The notes: generated by a model not told the origin, from the letters alone. A DNA stretch of 64,000 nt from Suilimivivens sp964402925 (GCA_964402925.1 CAYOED010000003.1:56037-120036), one strand, 5' to 3'; positions 35,324 through 43,798 are shown, counted from the stretch's first letter. Made by a program: numbers and translations.

Positions 35324-35367
35324 GCTTCTTATCCTCCATGATAATTAACCCGACCTTCCTTGTCATT
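35307..35367 (-). repeat. Duplicated leader element, copy 2
   Basis: Closely matches 16717-16776. Possible short peptide MTRKVGLIIMEDKKQG followed by a stop that falls inside the hairpin arm. Base changes between the copies alter two of the first ten codons, so there is no clear sign of protein-level constraint. Confidence 0.65.
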
Positions 35368-35399
35368 CTACTGCGCACAATATTTTTACCATGTCTTTA

Positions 35400-35427
35400 T
35401 TATCGGCAGATTGGGTAAATAACTTTA
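35400..35427 (-). promoter_or_regulatory. Sigma-D (FliA, sigma-28)-like promoter of the first glycan operon
   Basis: The minus strand reads TAAAGTTA (TAAA at 35427-35424), 17 nt, then CCGATAA (35406-35400) preceded by G. Apart from one extra spacer base this matches the flagellar sigma factor consensus TAAAGTTT-N11-GCCGATAA. It indicates co-regulation with motility genes. Confidence 0.7.
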
Positions 35428-35527
35428 CATGGATTTTCCTCAATTACATTTTTTGCATGAAACAGGCATAAGAATTTATCCTTGCAAGCGCTTTCAAAAG
35501 TATAACAATACGACCTCGCCAAATATG

Positions 35528-36445
35528 TCAAAGAACGCTGCCCGGATTTTTGTCTCCCTTCGCCCTGTGATACTCTTCCACCGTTGTTCCAATTCCTTCA
35601 CAGGCCCTTTGCAAATCTATTTCAAAATTCTTCATGGCGGCTTCCACACTATTCACAAGCATTTCTGCTTTACCCGCCTTTATTCCTTCGATTCTTCCCT
35701 CGCTTCTGCCTTCTTTTCTGCCTTCTTTTCTGCCTTCTTTTCTTCCCTCGCTTCTTCCTTCTTCTCTTATAAGCGCTTTTTCTTCCCACAGCTGCATATA
35801 CTTCACTCCCATTTTTTCCGAGGATCTGATTTTTTTGACATTTTCATGGATTAGTTTTATCCTGCTGCTTGCCGTCCGCTCCGCCACTGCATCTGTCGAT
35901 GAAGCGATATATTCCATGAAATCCAGAAATTCCTGTGAAAATTCTTCCTTATTGGTTCCTTTTGTGTTAATAAAAATTCTCGTTGCTCCATCCTCAATCC
36001 TTAACTTGGGACATTCCCTGCAGGTACCTTCAAAAGTATACCGATACAGCCCCTCGCCAAACAGATCAAAGGGCGCTATCAGGATAAAGCAGCTGTCATT
36101 GAGCAGGTTGAAATTTACACACCCAGGCTCAAGCAGGGACACATCCATCTGTGCCTGGTAGTATCTGCTTCTCTTTTTCAGGTTGCCCGTGTCACTTTTC
36201 TGCATCTCGGTGTGGTACACTTTCTTTTGCAGATCCATGCTCACTACATCCAACCGTACCTGCCGCAATTCCGGCGATACCCTGAGTTCCTTTTCTGTCT
36301 CCGGCTTTTCAAGCAATTCTATCTCCCGTTCCAACAAGATGCTCACCGCTGCCTGATAGGCTTCCTTGTTCTCCATTGTTTCATCAAACAGAAATCTGTC
36401 CTCAAGGTTCAGTTCCGCCAGCTTCGTTATTACATTATTTACCAT
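35528..36445 (-). CDS. Rpn-family PD-(D/E)XK nuclease (recombination-promoting nuclease/putative transposase type)
   Basis: 305 aa. The N-terminal third contains the nuclease core: VRLDVVSMDLQKKVYHTEMQKSD, a D...ExQ variant of the PD-(D/E)XK site, followed by SRYYQAQMDVSLLEPG as in the PDDEXK_2/Rpn family. The C-terminal part has EFSQEFLDFMEYI, a coiled region and a low-complexity EGRKEGRKEGR repeat (35694-35765). Rpn proteins cleave DNA and are linked to recombination or defence. ATG 36445 has AGGAGG nearby, but it sits inside a perfect hairpin. Its own promoter is at 36668-36696, and a second, truncated copy lies at 39363-39833. Confidence 0.88.
   Translation of the reverse strand: MVNNVITKLAELNLEDRFLFDETMENKEAYQAAVSILLEREIELLEKPETEKELRVSPELRQVRLDVVSMDLQKKVYHTEMQKSDTGNLKKRSRYYQAQMDVSLLEPGCVNFNLLNDSCFILIAPFDLFGEGLYRYTFEGTCRECPKLRIEDGATRIFINTKGTNKEEFSQEFLDFMEYIASSTDAVAERTASSRIKLIHENVKKIRSSEKMGVKYMQLWEEKALIREEGRSEGRKEGRKEGRKEGRSEGRIEGIKAGKAEMLVNSVEAAMKNFEIDLQRACEGIGTTVEEYHRAKGDKNPGSVL
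35694..35765 (-). repeat. 12-bp tandem repeat inside the Rpn-type gene
   Basis: About six 12-nt units of GAAGAAAAGAAG/GGCAGAAAAGAA type encode (E/K)-G-R-(K/S) repeats, three of them in a row nearly identical. In-frame unit gain or loss would change linker length without a frameshift. The truncated copy at 39363-39833 has only about one and a half units. Confidence 0.8.
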
Positions 36446-36475
36446 ACATTTTCCTCCTTTGTGCAGGAAAATGTA
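36445..36475 (-). promoter_or_regulatory. Hairpin covering the ribosome site of the Rpn-type gene
   Basis: TACATTTTCCT and AGGAAAATGTA form a perfect 11-bp stem with a 9-nt loop immediately next to the start codon at 36445. In the minus-strand mRNA the AGGAGG Shine-Dalgarno lies in the loop and upper stem, so folding should hide it. This could keep nuclease synthesis low or allow control by a trans factor. Confidence 0.6.
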
Positions 36476-36667
36476 TCATTGCTATTGTATTCTACAAGAT
36501 TACTCACGCATTGATTTCAGTATCTACTCCAGCTTTTCTTACATTTCCTGCTGTATTTATGTTTTTGGATTTTTAAAGCAGGATTTCAAGAATAGTGAAA
36601 TAGATATTTTCAGACACGATTATGCCCACGGCAAATCATCGCTATAGAAATCTGGTGCTTTGCTTAT

Positions 36668-36696
36668 ATTTTATCATTAAATCAATAACCTTTCAA
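36668..36696 (-). promoter_or_regulatory. Sigma-A promoter of the Rpn-type gene
   Basis: TTGAAA (36696-36691), 17 nt, TAAAAT (36673-36668). Embedded in a ~34-nt block (TCAATCAT...TTATCATTAAA in plus sense) that recurs at 38720, 40039 and 43690. Confidence 0.7.
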
Positions 36697-36761
36697 TCAT
36701 TATATCAATTTCCCTATAAAATCAACGTTCTTCAATTATTATTTTAATTTATGTTGTATGA

Positions 36762-36938
36762 TTATAATGCATACAATATGGTTTCTGTACTGTTATCTGA
36801 ATAGTGCCGAAAATACAGCTTATAATCCTGTCTCATCTTCAAAATCAGCCCCGGCAGTTCCCAGATATTCTCCGCTTTGTGATAAACACAAATGGCCAGC
36901 TTAGGCTTGTACTTTGCCTTTCTTCGGCTTTCCTTTCA
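36762..36938 (-). pseudogene. C-terminal fragment of an FkbM-family methyltransferase
   Basis: On the minus strand, downstream of the first ATPase-nuclease, an open stretch ends at 36762 and encodes LAICVYHKAENIWELPG and then YKLYFRHYSDNSTETILYAL before the stop. This is a good match to the usual end of FkbM methyltransferases. A stop lies upstream near 36938 and no start or SAM domain is present. The ATPase unit probably inserted into, or replaced, the front of this gene. Confidence 0.7.
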
Positions 36939-36968
36939 GTGCTTCTATATAACTTTAAACCTATCCCA

Positions 36969-38660
36969 TTACTTATCTCCAATCAAAACCTTTTTTCCCT
37001 CAAACGCAAAGCCATACCGCCGTATTCTATCTAAAGCGATACCTTTTGCTTCCAGTGCTGCTGCATACCGCTTATCCTCGATTTGCTGCAGCGCAGCCTT
37101 TACAGTATCCTGCAACGTCTTCTCATCCCCCGGATCATGCACCTTGAACTCTAAAATGATGGCATCATCCTCTCTGCTGCGCGGCTCAAGCATCACATCA
37201 TATCTTCCAAATCCGCTTTCCCTGTTTGAAGTAATGACATATCTGTCCGCCAAATTCACCATCAGCCCTAACACAAACCCATGATAGAAACGCTCGGGTT
37301 CGGCATCCGCTGACGGTCTTTTTCCTGTATCAAAAAAGCCAAACGTTGTAAGTGCAACTCTGTTCATATAGATATTCATTGCTTTTCTGTCATCTTGCAG
37401 CATGGCTTTTATAAATGCATTATACTCAGGTACGTATTCTGAAAACCATTCTTCAATCATCTGTTCAAACATCAGACGTACTTCCACATTTGTCAGTTTT
37501 AAATCGTATTCCGGCTTACCGCTCTTCTCATTTATCTCAAAATGCCCGACTTTTAAATATCCACTTGCCAAAAGCAAACTCCAGATCGCACTGTTTCTAT
37601 GATTCAACTGACTGAAAACAATCTGCTCGTCTATTTTAGTATGAAATGTTTCGCCTTTTAACAGGTCTTCCATAACTATCTTTACATCAGAATTACCCTC
37701 CTTAATAAGCTTTCCAATCAGACTGTTAGAGCTGGTATTGGCCCAGTATATGCCCAGCTGTTTCTTATCCAGATAATGAATTATGGACCATGGATTATAG
37801 ATATCAGTTACACTGCCAAAGGTAAATCCGTCATACCAATCTTTTACCTCCTGTTTTCGGTCGGCTAAACCTCTATCATCTAATGCGTGGAATACTTCCG
37901 CCTCTGTAAATCCAAAACAATCCGCATATTTGTCTGAAGTAGTTGTCACCACCTCAAGGTTATTCAAATCCGAAAAAACGGACTCCTTACTGACTCTGGT
38001 GATGCCGGTCATGATTGCACGCTCCAGCCATGGATTGGTCTTAAACGCCGCATTAAACAAGCTTCTGGTAAATACTACCATCTTCTCCCAGTATCCATTC
38101 ACATACGCTTCCTGCATTGGTGTGTCATATTCATCCAACAGAATTATGACTTTTTTCCCATAATGAAGGTTCAGATATTTTGAAAGATGATGAATTGCTA
38201 ATGCTGCATCTACATCATCCATATCCACTGAAATGCGCCGAAAGAATTCCTTATCCCCTTCTTGCAATGCATTACTATCAAGCAAAAATGAATTATCAGT
38301 ATAAAGGTCTGCAAGCATCTGACAAATCTTTTTTCTGGCGGCAGTGTAATCCGATTCTTTCACATTAGCAAAAGAAAAACTGATAACCGGACATGTTCCC
38401 TGCAATAAACGATATTTTTCTTCCTGCCATATGGAAAGTCCCTTGAATATGTCTCCATGCCCTGCATATTTGGTAGAAAAAAACTGCTCCGTCATACTCA
38501 TGGTCAATGTCTTGCCAAAACGTCGCGGTCGTGTGATTAATGTTACTGCATCCAAACGCTCCCACCACTCCTTAATAAATCCGGTTTTGTCAATATAAAA
38601 ACAATCGTTCTGAATTAATTGTCCAAAGTCTTGATACCCTATACCTACGGGTTTTGACAT
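36969..38660 (-). CDS. AAA-ATPase-like protein with C-terminal PD-(D/E)XK nuclease domain (AAA-ATPase_like/PDDEXK_9 type)
   Basis: 563 aa from ATG 38660 with GAGGAGG upstream. N-terminus CFYIDKTGFIKEWW and RPRRFGKTLTMSM (P-loop FGKT near 48-51) as in AAA-ATPase_like proteins, VIILLDEYDTPMQEAY as Walker B, and a C-terminal nuclease domain with GFGRYDVMLEPRSREDDAIILEFKVHD (D...ExK). These proteins are abundant in gut Firmicutes and Bacteroidetes; their role is unproven, with defence or mobile-element functions suggested. Same family as 40277-41965 and the decayed copy at 10290-11706. The 40 nt after the stop are also shared with the next copy. Confidence 0.88.
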   Translation of the reverse strand: MSKPVGIGYQDFGQLIQNDCFYIDKTGFIKEWWERLDAVTLITRPRRFGKTLTMSMTEQFFSTKYAGHGDIFKGLSIWQEEKYRLLQGTCPVISFSFANVKESDYTAARKKICQMLADLYTDNSFLLDSNALQEGDKEFFRRISVDMDDVDAALAIHHLSKYLNLHYGKKVIILLDEYDTPMQEAYVNGYWEKMVVFTRSLFNAAFKTNPWLERAIMTGITRVSKESVFSDLNNLEVVTTTSDKYADCFGFTEAEVFHALDDRGLADRKQEVKDWYDGFTFGSVTDIYNPWSIIHYLDKKQLGIYWANTSSNSLIGKLIKEGNSDVKIVMEDLLKGETFHTKIDEQIVFSQLNHRNSAIWSLLLASGYLKVGHFEINEKSGKPEYDLKLTNVEVRLMFEQMIEEWFSEYVPEYNAFIKAMLQDDRKAMNIYMNRVALTTFGFFDTGKRPSADAEPERFYHGFVLGLMVNLADRYVITSNRESGFGRYDVMLEPRSREDDAIILEFKVHDPGDEKTLQDTVKAALQQIEDKRYAAALEAKGIALDRIRRYGFAFEGKKVLIGDK

Positions 38661-38719
38661 AGCATACCTCCTCATATTCCTTTCAATCATATCGCTAAAA
38701 CATATCAGCATATGCTAGT

Positions 38720-38748
38720 ATTTTATCATTAAATCCCTAAACTCTCAA
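38720..38748 (-). promoter_or_regulatory. Sigma-A promoter of the first ATPase-nuclease
   Basis: TTGAGA (38748-38743), 17 nt, TAAAAT (38725-38720). The surrounding ~60 nt (CAGCATATGCTAGTATTTTATC in part) are almost identical to the promoter at 43690-43718. Confidence 0.7.
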
Positions 38749-38820
38749 TCATGATATTGGTCTTCTGTTTATGGCTTCTCAAGGAACTCTATTACTGTTC
38801 CGACTCCAATGTCATTTCAA

Positions 38821-38852
38821 AATAAAACGAGGAAGAATAACGCTTCTTCCCC
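38821..38852 (-). terminator. Rho-independent terminator downstream of the 4Fe-4S remnant
   Basis: In the minus direction GGGGAAGAA, a GCGTTA loop and TTCTTCCTC are followed by GTTTTATTTT. The core stem is 7 bp perfect (38844-38850 with 38831-38837). Confidence 0.6.
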
Positions 38853-38931
38853 GCTAATCCTATGCAGCTTAATAATTCCTCATCTGGTCTTAAGGACATA
38901 TTTTATATAATTATGCCGGCATGTACGATTA

Positions 38932-39218
38932 CTCTTTCATTACATCCCCCATCTGATCAACAATCTTCTCTACCAGAAATTCTATCTCACCAGTCTTTAA
39001 GCCCATACTCTATCAGAACCTGTTCATATTGCTTTGGATAATTGGCGATAAAAGCAGGCGCCACAGTGCACACAGGCATCCCCATCTACAATCACTTTGT
39101 TCTTGCCATCCTCATCAACAGCTCTATTTGCCTGAAATACCGGACAAACAGAAATACACCGGTTACATCCGGCGCATTTCTCGTTAGCAAATACTAAACC
39201 GCAATTTAACTCACCCAT
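38932..39218 (-). pseudogene. Remnant of a 4Fe-4S ferredoxin-domain protein
   Basis: From ATG 39218 (MGELNCGLVFANEKC) the frame encodes a two-cluster ferredoxin domain: CAGCNRCISVCPVF and CVHCGACF. Then the sequence shifts and stops. This N-terminus is typical of larger [FeFe]-hydrogenase-like sensory proteins, of which only this part remains. A short piece downstream, GEIEFLVEKIVDQMGDVMKE in another frame, may be a scrap of the C-terminus. The region also spans the gene-poor gap 38661-39362. Confidence 0.6.
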
Positions 39219-39362
39219 CACTATCACCCTATCATCTTTGTTTTGTATATTTTGTACGATTTTATTGTGAAAAAGCCATTTTTATTGTACATTTTATTTT
39301 AACATGACGGTGTAATGGAGGTCAAAAAATACTATAAGAGATTGTATTTATATTTTTCTTCG

Positions 39363-39833
39363 TCATTCTGCTTTCACTGCTATACCTTCCTTCGCCCTGT
39401 GATACTCTTCCACCGTTGTTCCAATTCCTTCACAGGCTCTTTGCAAGTCTATGCCAAAATTCTTCATAGCCGCCTCCACACTTTTTACAAGTGTCTCTGC
39501 TTTGCCCACCTTTTTTCCCTCACGTCTTCCCTCTTCTTTAATAAGCGCTTTTTCTTCCCACAACTGCATATACTTCACTCCCATTTTTTCCGAGGCTCTG
39601 ATTTTTTTGACATTTTCATGGATAAGTTTTATCTTATCACTCGCCGTTCTGTCTGCCACCGCATCTGTCGATGAAGTGATGTACTCCATAAAATCCAGAA
39701 ATTCCTGTGAAAATCCTTCCTTATTGGTTCCTTTGGTATTAATAAAGATTTTTGTTGCTCCATCCTCAAGTCTTAACTTTGGACATTCTCTGCAGGTGCC
39801 TTCAAAAGTGTATCGATACAGTCCCTCCTTTGT
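39363..39833 (-). pseudogene. Truncated second copy of the Rpn-type nuclease gene
   Basis: From EGLYRYTFEGTCRECPKL to the end the protein is nearly the same as the 35528-36445 product, but the first ~130 codons, including the D...ExQ nuclease core and the start codon, are gone. At about 39833 the coding part joins straight to the original 5' untranslated sequence (CTCCTTTGTGCAGGAAAATG in plus sense), so the deletion removed one arm of the start-site hairpin. An open frame reads through to 39878 but has no ribosome site of its own. The promoter at 40039-40067 is kept. Confidence 0.82.
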
Positions 39834-40276
39834 GCAGGAAAATGTATCATTGCTTTTGTATTCTACAAGATTGCTCACGCATTGATTCCAGTATCTACTC
39901 CAGCTTTTCTTACATTTCCTGCTGTATTTATGTTTTTGGATTTTTAAAGCAGGATTTCAAGAATAGTGAAATAGACATTTTCAGACACGATTTTGCCCAC
40001 GGCAAATTATCGCTATAGAAATCTGATGCTTTGCTTATATTTTATCATTAAACCAACAACCTTTCAATCATTATGTCATTTTTTTCATGCATGCTGAAGA
40101 TCTGGCTAATTCGTCAAGTCTTTCCAAAAGCATAGCGAAAAATGCCATCCCATAGGAATCCTAATGAACCCACGGTCGAAGGCGGCGGTTTCTTTATCTT
40201 TGGCGGAAGCAGTTCTGACGTCGCAAGCGCTACCGGCTTCCTTTCAGTGCTTCTATATAGCTTTAAACCTGTCCCA
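39834..40276 (-). other. Region between the truncated Rpn copy and the second ATPase-nuclease
   Basis: 443 nt. The left half repeats 36460-36700 and carries the conserved promoter. The right half (40068-40276) differs from the first unit except for ~40 nt directly after the ATPase stop. I see no intact gene or strong terminator in it. Confidence 0.55.
40039..40067 (-). promoter_or_regulatory. Sigma-A promoter of the truncated Rpn copy
   Basis: TTGAAA (40067-40062), 17 nt, TAAAAT (40044-40039), nearly identical in context to 36668-36696. Confidence 0.65.
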
Positions 40277-41965
40277 TTATTTATCTCCAATCAAAACCTT
40301 TTTTCCCTCAAACGCAAAGCCATACCGCCGTATTCTTTCTAAAGCGATACCTTTTGCTTCCAGTGCTGCTGCATACCGCTTATCCTCAATTTGCTGCAGC
40401 GCAGCCTTTACAGTATCCTGCAGCGTCTTCTCCTCCTCCGGATCATGCACCTTGAACTCTAAAATAATGGCATCATCCTTACTGCTGCGCGGCTCAAGCA
40501 TTACATCGTATCTTCCAAATCCGCTTTCCCGATTTGATGTAACACTGTACCTCTCTGATAAATCTACCATGAGTCCAAGCACAAAACCATGATAAAACTT
40601 TTCGGGTTCGCTCTCTGAAGGTGCTTTTCCTGTGTCAAAATAACTGAATGTGGCAAGCGCTACTTTATTCATATAGCTGTTCATCGCCTTAACATCTCCT
40701 GCCAGCAATGCCTGAATAAAATTATTATAATGTGATGCACATTCTGCAAACCAATCATCTATCATTTGCTCAAACATAAGCCGCACTTCCATGTTTGTCA
40801 ATTTTAAATCGTATTCCGGCTTACCGCTCTTCTCATTGATTTCAAAATGCTCAACTTTTAAATATCCGCTTGCCAAAAACAAACTCCAAACTGCACCTTT
40901 TCTACGATTCAGCTGATTAAAGACAATCTGTTCATCAATAATCGTATGGAATATTCCGCCTTTTAGCAGTTCTTCCATAACCATCTTCACATCCGGGCTG
41001 CCTTCTTTTATCAGTTTACCCGCCAGACTATTTGAGCTGGTGTTTGCCCAATATGTACCTAACTGCTTCTTATCCAAGTAGTTAATAATCGACCATGGAT
41101 TGTAAATATCCGTCTTGCTCCCAAAGGTAAATCCATCATACCAATCCTTTACTTCCTGTTTCCTGTCGGATAATCCCCTTTCATCCAATGCATAGAAAAC
41201 TTCTTTTTCTGTAAACCCAAAATAATCTGCATACTTATCGGAAGTAGTTGTTACTACCTCCAGATTATTCAAATCAGAAAAAACAGACTCCTTACTGATT
41301 CGCGTAATTCCTGTCATAATTCCGCGTTCAAGATAGGAATTAGACTTAAATGTTGCATTAAAAAGACTTCTGGTGAATGCTGCCATCTCATTCCAATACC
41401 CATCCACATACGCTTCCTGCATAGGGGTGTCATATTCATCCAAAAGAATAATGACCTTCTTTTTATAATATCTGGTAAGGAAATCGGATAATTTATAAAT
41501 TGAAATTGTTGCCGTAACTTCCGACATATTTTCGGAAACACTTGAAAAATATTCTTTTTCTTTATCCGTCAATAAATTCGTGTCCAGCAAAAAATGATTT
41601 TTATCATACAACTCTGTAATCAGTTGACACATTCTCTGCTTTGTCTGCTGGTAACTATTCTCTTTTACTGCTGCAAAAGACAAGCTTATGACAGGGTATG
41701 TTCCCTGCATGGCACGATATTTCTCTTCCTGCCAAACGGCGAGTCCTTCAAATAAGTCTCCCCGTTTTGTATGATTTATCGAAAAAAAATGCTCCACCAT
41801 GCTCATGGTCAATGTCTTTCCGAAACGCCGCGGCCGGGTAATCAAGGTAACACAGTCCCCGGATTCCCACCATTCTTTTATAAATCCGGTTTTATCTATA
41901 TAAAAATAGTCATTCTGAATCAACTGTTCAAAATCTTGATATCCTATACCTATGGTTTTTGACAT
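40277..41965 (-). CDS. AAA-ATPase-like protein with C-terminal PD-(D/E)XK nuclease domain, second copy
   Basis: 562 aa from ATG 41965 (GAGGAG upstream). Same order as the 36969-38660 protein: YFYIDKTGFIKEWW, RPRRFGKTLTMSM, VIILLDEYDTPMQEAYVDGYW, and the nuclease core GFGRYDVMLEPRSSKDDAIILEFKVHD, ending FEGKKVLIGDK. It is the closest intact relative of the decayed copy at 10290-11706, with nearly identical long stretches. Upstream, no copy of the conserved promoter is seen, so it may depend on read-through from 43718. Function unproven. Confidence 0.88.
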   Translation of the reverse strand: MSKTIGIGYQDFEQLIQNDYFYIDKTGFIKEWWESGDCVTLITRPRRFGKTLTMSMVEHFFSINHTKRGDLFEGLAVWQEEKYRAMQGTYPVISLSFAAVKENSYQQTKQRMCQLITELYDKNHFLLDTNLLTDKEKEYFSSVSENMSEVTATISIYKLSDFLTRYYKKKVIILLDEYDTPMQEAYVDGYWNEMAAFTRSLFNATFKSNSYLERGIMTGITRISKESVFSDLNNLEVVTTTSDKYADYFGFTEKEVFYALDERGLSDRKQEVKDWYDGFTFGSKTDIYNPWSIINYLDKKQLGTYWANTSSNSLAGKLIKEGSPDVKMVMEELLKGGIFHTIIDEQIVFNQLNRRKGAVWSLFLASGYLKVEHFEINEKSGKPEYDLKLTNMEVRLMFEQMIDDWFAECASHYNNFIQALLAGDVKAMNSYMNKVALATFSYFDTGKAPSESEPEKFYHGFVLGLMVDLSERYSVTSNRESGFGRYDVMLEPRSSKDDAIILEFKVHDPEEEKTLQDTVKAALQQIEDKRYAAALEAKGIALERIRRYGFAFEGKKVLIGDK

Positions 41966-42042
41966 AACAGATCTCCTCATATTCCTTTTGATTTCTTTGT
42001 TAGATTGTTGTTATATCACAGCTTCCCGCTTTTAATGCCCCA

Positions 42043-43635
42043 TCAAACAACGGCTTCTATAATTGTCCTGCCCTCCAGCTCTATGCTCTTTGTGCCAGTT
42101 TCTTTTTTTTGATTGAAATTAAAACTAAGCATATATCCTTTATCCAAATGATAGTACTCAAGATACTCCAAAAGCTGCTTTTCTCCTCTTTCATGATACT
42201 CATTACCGCGCCATATTTTAAGTTCTATAACGAACTGCTCGCCCATATAATCCACAATGACATCTGTTCGCCTCGCATCCCTTGTCTGCGCCTCAATATA
42301 GTAATTCCCCGTGCCGTTTATGATTGGTTTCAGATATAACAGGAAAAATTTGCGTCCATGGGTTTCAATGAATTTCTCATCATTTTCACCATAGATATCA
42401 TTAAAGTACTCTACGAACTTTTCGAGTACCTTATCCATATTAAGCCTGCCGTTAAGAACAAACTGACTTTCATCCTGCTTTGCCGCCCTGCTCATCGCAC
42501 TTGAAAGTTCTTCTTCTGACAGAAAGAGATTGTATAATCGTGTCTCAAAAATACGATTTGCTACCTGTACACGCCCGTTATTATTGACAATATATCCAAA
42601 CATACGTGCCAGTTCTATTGTCTTATTATCCGGATTATATGCTACCCGCTCCCCCTGAAACAGCATTGCATACAACATCTTTTTTAAATCCGGATATTCG
42701 TTGATATGCCTCATCATACTGCCAAACAGCGGGGCACTCTCATTTAACAGAATTTTAACTGCTTCTGAGATTCCTTTACCGGTCCATACATCTGCAATAT
42801 CCTCAAAGCCTTTTTCCCCTGGAATTTCTTCATCAAGATATTTGCATATCGCTGAAACAAGATATGGATAACCCGAAGTATACTGATATATCTCCTGTGC
42901 AGCTGCCTCCACATCCATACCTGTCCGGTTGTCTGCTTCATATTCTCCAAGCATATCCGCAATTTGATCAATCGAAAAATTCATATCTATATTAAATCTT
43001 GCGGCGATATTCCATGGACTATTATACTGGTGTTCTGAATCAGGACGTATCTTCAGTTTCAGATTTTTGATGTCATATACTCCCGCAAGAATTACCGAAT
43101 GGAAAATGGGAGTATCTTCTCTTACTATATAATAGCTTCGAAGTAATGCCAGAAAATCTATAAATACTTGATTATTACCTGCATTATCCACTTCGTCAAT
43201 CATTAACACAATCGGTTTTCCTGCTGCCGCACACAAATTACTCAGTAGATTGAATAATTCCATCAAAGTAACATTTTCAGTTTCCTTAACAAAACCAGCA
43301 AGCGGTTTTACCAATTCGTCTTCATGGTCTACGCCCGCTTTACAAAATGCTTTCATAAACATTTTGGCAAAAGCTGTAGAAAATGCCGCTTCATTTTCAA
43401 ATTCTGCCGTTCCTGCTCCCTGAAAATCTATAAAAAGAGCAATATAATCCGATTTTAAATACTTTAGCAATGCTCGCAAAGTTGTAGTCTTTCCGTACTG
43501 TCTCCCCTTATTAATAACAAAATACTTTCCCCTATCAATGAAAAGCCGCTTGATTTTCTCCAATCTGTCATCAAGCCGTATCATATAATGTTCTTCCGGT
43601 TCGCATTGCCCTTCCGTATTGAAATATCGTCTCAT
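42043..43635 (-). CDS. AAA-ATPase with C-terminal PD-(D/E)XK nuclease domain, divergent subfamily
   Basis: 530 aa. Walker A is NKGRQYGKTTTL (42-53), Walker B IVLMIDEVDNAG, and the C-terminal nuclease site RRTDVIVDYMGEQFVIELKIWRG (D...ExK). The N-terminus MRRYFNTEGQCEPEEHYM differs from the other two copies, matching the AAA-ATPase group whose members begin with a short 'Y(F/I)N..G' strand. It keeps both active sites, so it is probably functional. Its promoter is shared in sequence with the other family members although the protein is only distantly related, which suggests exchange of upstream regions. Confidence 0.87.
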   Translation of the reverse strand: MRRYFNTEGQCEPEEHYMIRLDDRLEKIKRLFIDRGKYFVINKGRQYGKTTTLRALLKYLKSDYIALFIDFQGAGTAEFENEAAFSTAFAKMFMKAFCKAGVDHEDELVKPLAGFVKETENVTLMELFNLLSNLCAAAGKPIVLMIDEVDNAGNNQVFIDFLALLRSYYIVREDTPIFHSVILAGVYDIKNLKLKIRPDSEHQYNSPWNIAARFNIDMNFSIDQIADMLGEYEADNRTGMDVEAAAQEIYQYTSGYPYLVSAICKYLDEEIPGEKGFEDIADVWTGKGISEAVKILLNESAPLFGSMMRHINEYPDLKKMLYAMLFQGERVAYNPDNKTIELARMFGYIVNNNGRVQVANRIFETRLYNLFLSEEELSSAMSRAAKQDESQFVLNGRLNMDKVLEKFVEYFNDIYGENDEKFIETHGRKFFLLYLKPIINGTGNYYIEAQTRDARRTDVIVDYMGEQFVIELKIWRGNEYHERGEKQLLEYLEYYHLDKGYMLSFNFNQKKETGTKSIELEGRTIIEAVV

Positions 43636-43689
43636 ATGCTACCATTTTCCTTTCACTCATATCGCTAAAACACATCAGCATATGCTAGT

Positions 43690-43718
43690 ATTTTATCATT
43701 AAATCACCAAACTCTCAA
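43690..43718 (-). promoter_or_regulatory. Sigma-A promoter of the divergent ATPase-nuclease
   Basis: TTGAGA (43718-43713), 17 nt, TAAAAT (43695-43690). The flanking ~60 nt almost repeat 38690-38750. Confidence 0.7.
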
Positions 43719-43798
43719 TCATTCTCAGATTTTTCATTTAACCCGGAATTCCGCCAAAAGTCTTCAATCATCCGGCATTGACGAAAGTCAGATTCAAG

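Larger units (their letters stand above)
35197..35527 (-). other. Leader and promoter region of the first glycan operon
   Basis: 331 nt without a protein gene. Reading in the minus direction it contains ~100 nt after the Rpn-type gene without clear features, the sigma-D-like promoter (35427-35400), the second copy of the duplicated leader and the terminator-like hairpin. About 70 nt then lead to the SDR start codon. Confidence 0.6.
36446..36968 (-). other. Region between the Rpn-type gene and the first ATPase-nuclease
   Basis: 523 nt holding, in minus order, an FkbM-methyltransferase tail fragment (36938-36762), the promoter of the Rpn-type gene (36696-36668) and its start-site hairpin. The 36446-36700 part is repeated at 39830-40070. 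No intact gene is seen. Confidence 0.6.

Noticed and set aside
35429..36161. Long plus-strand frames opposite the Rpn gene rich in Pro/Ser/Phe
   Set aside because: They are complements of the EGRK repeat region; the minus-strand protein has clear family motifs.
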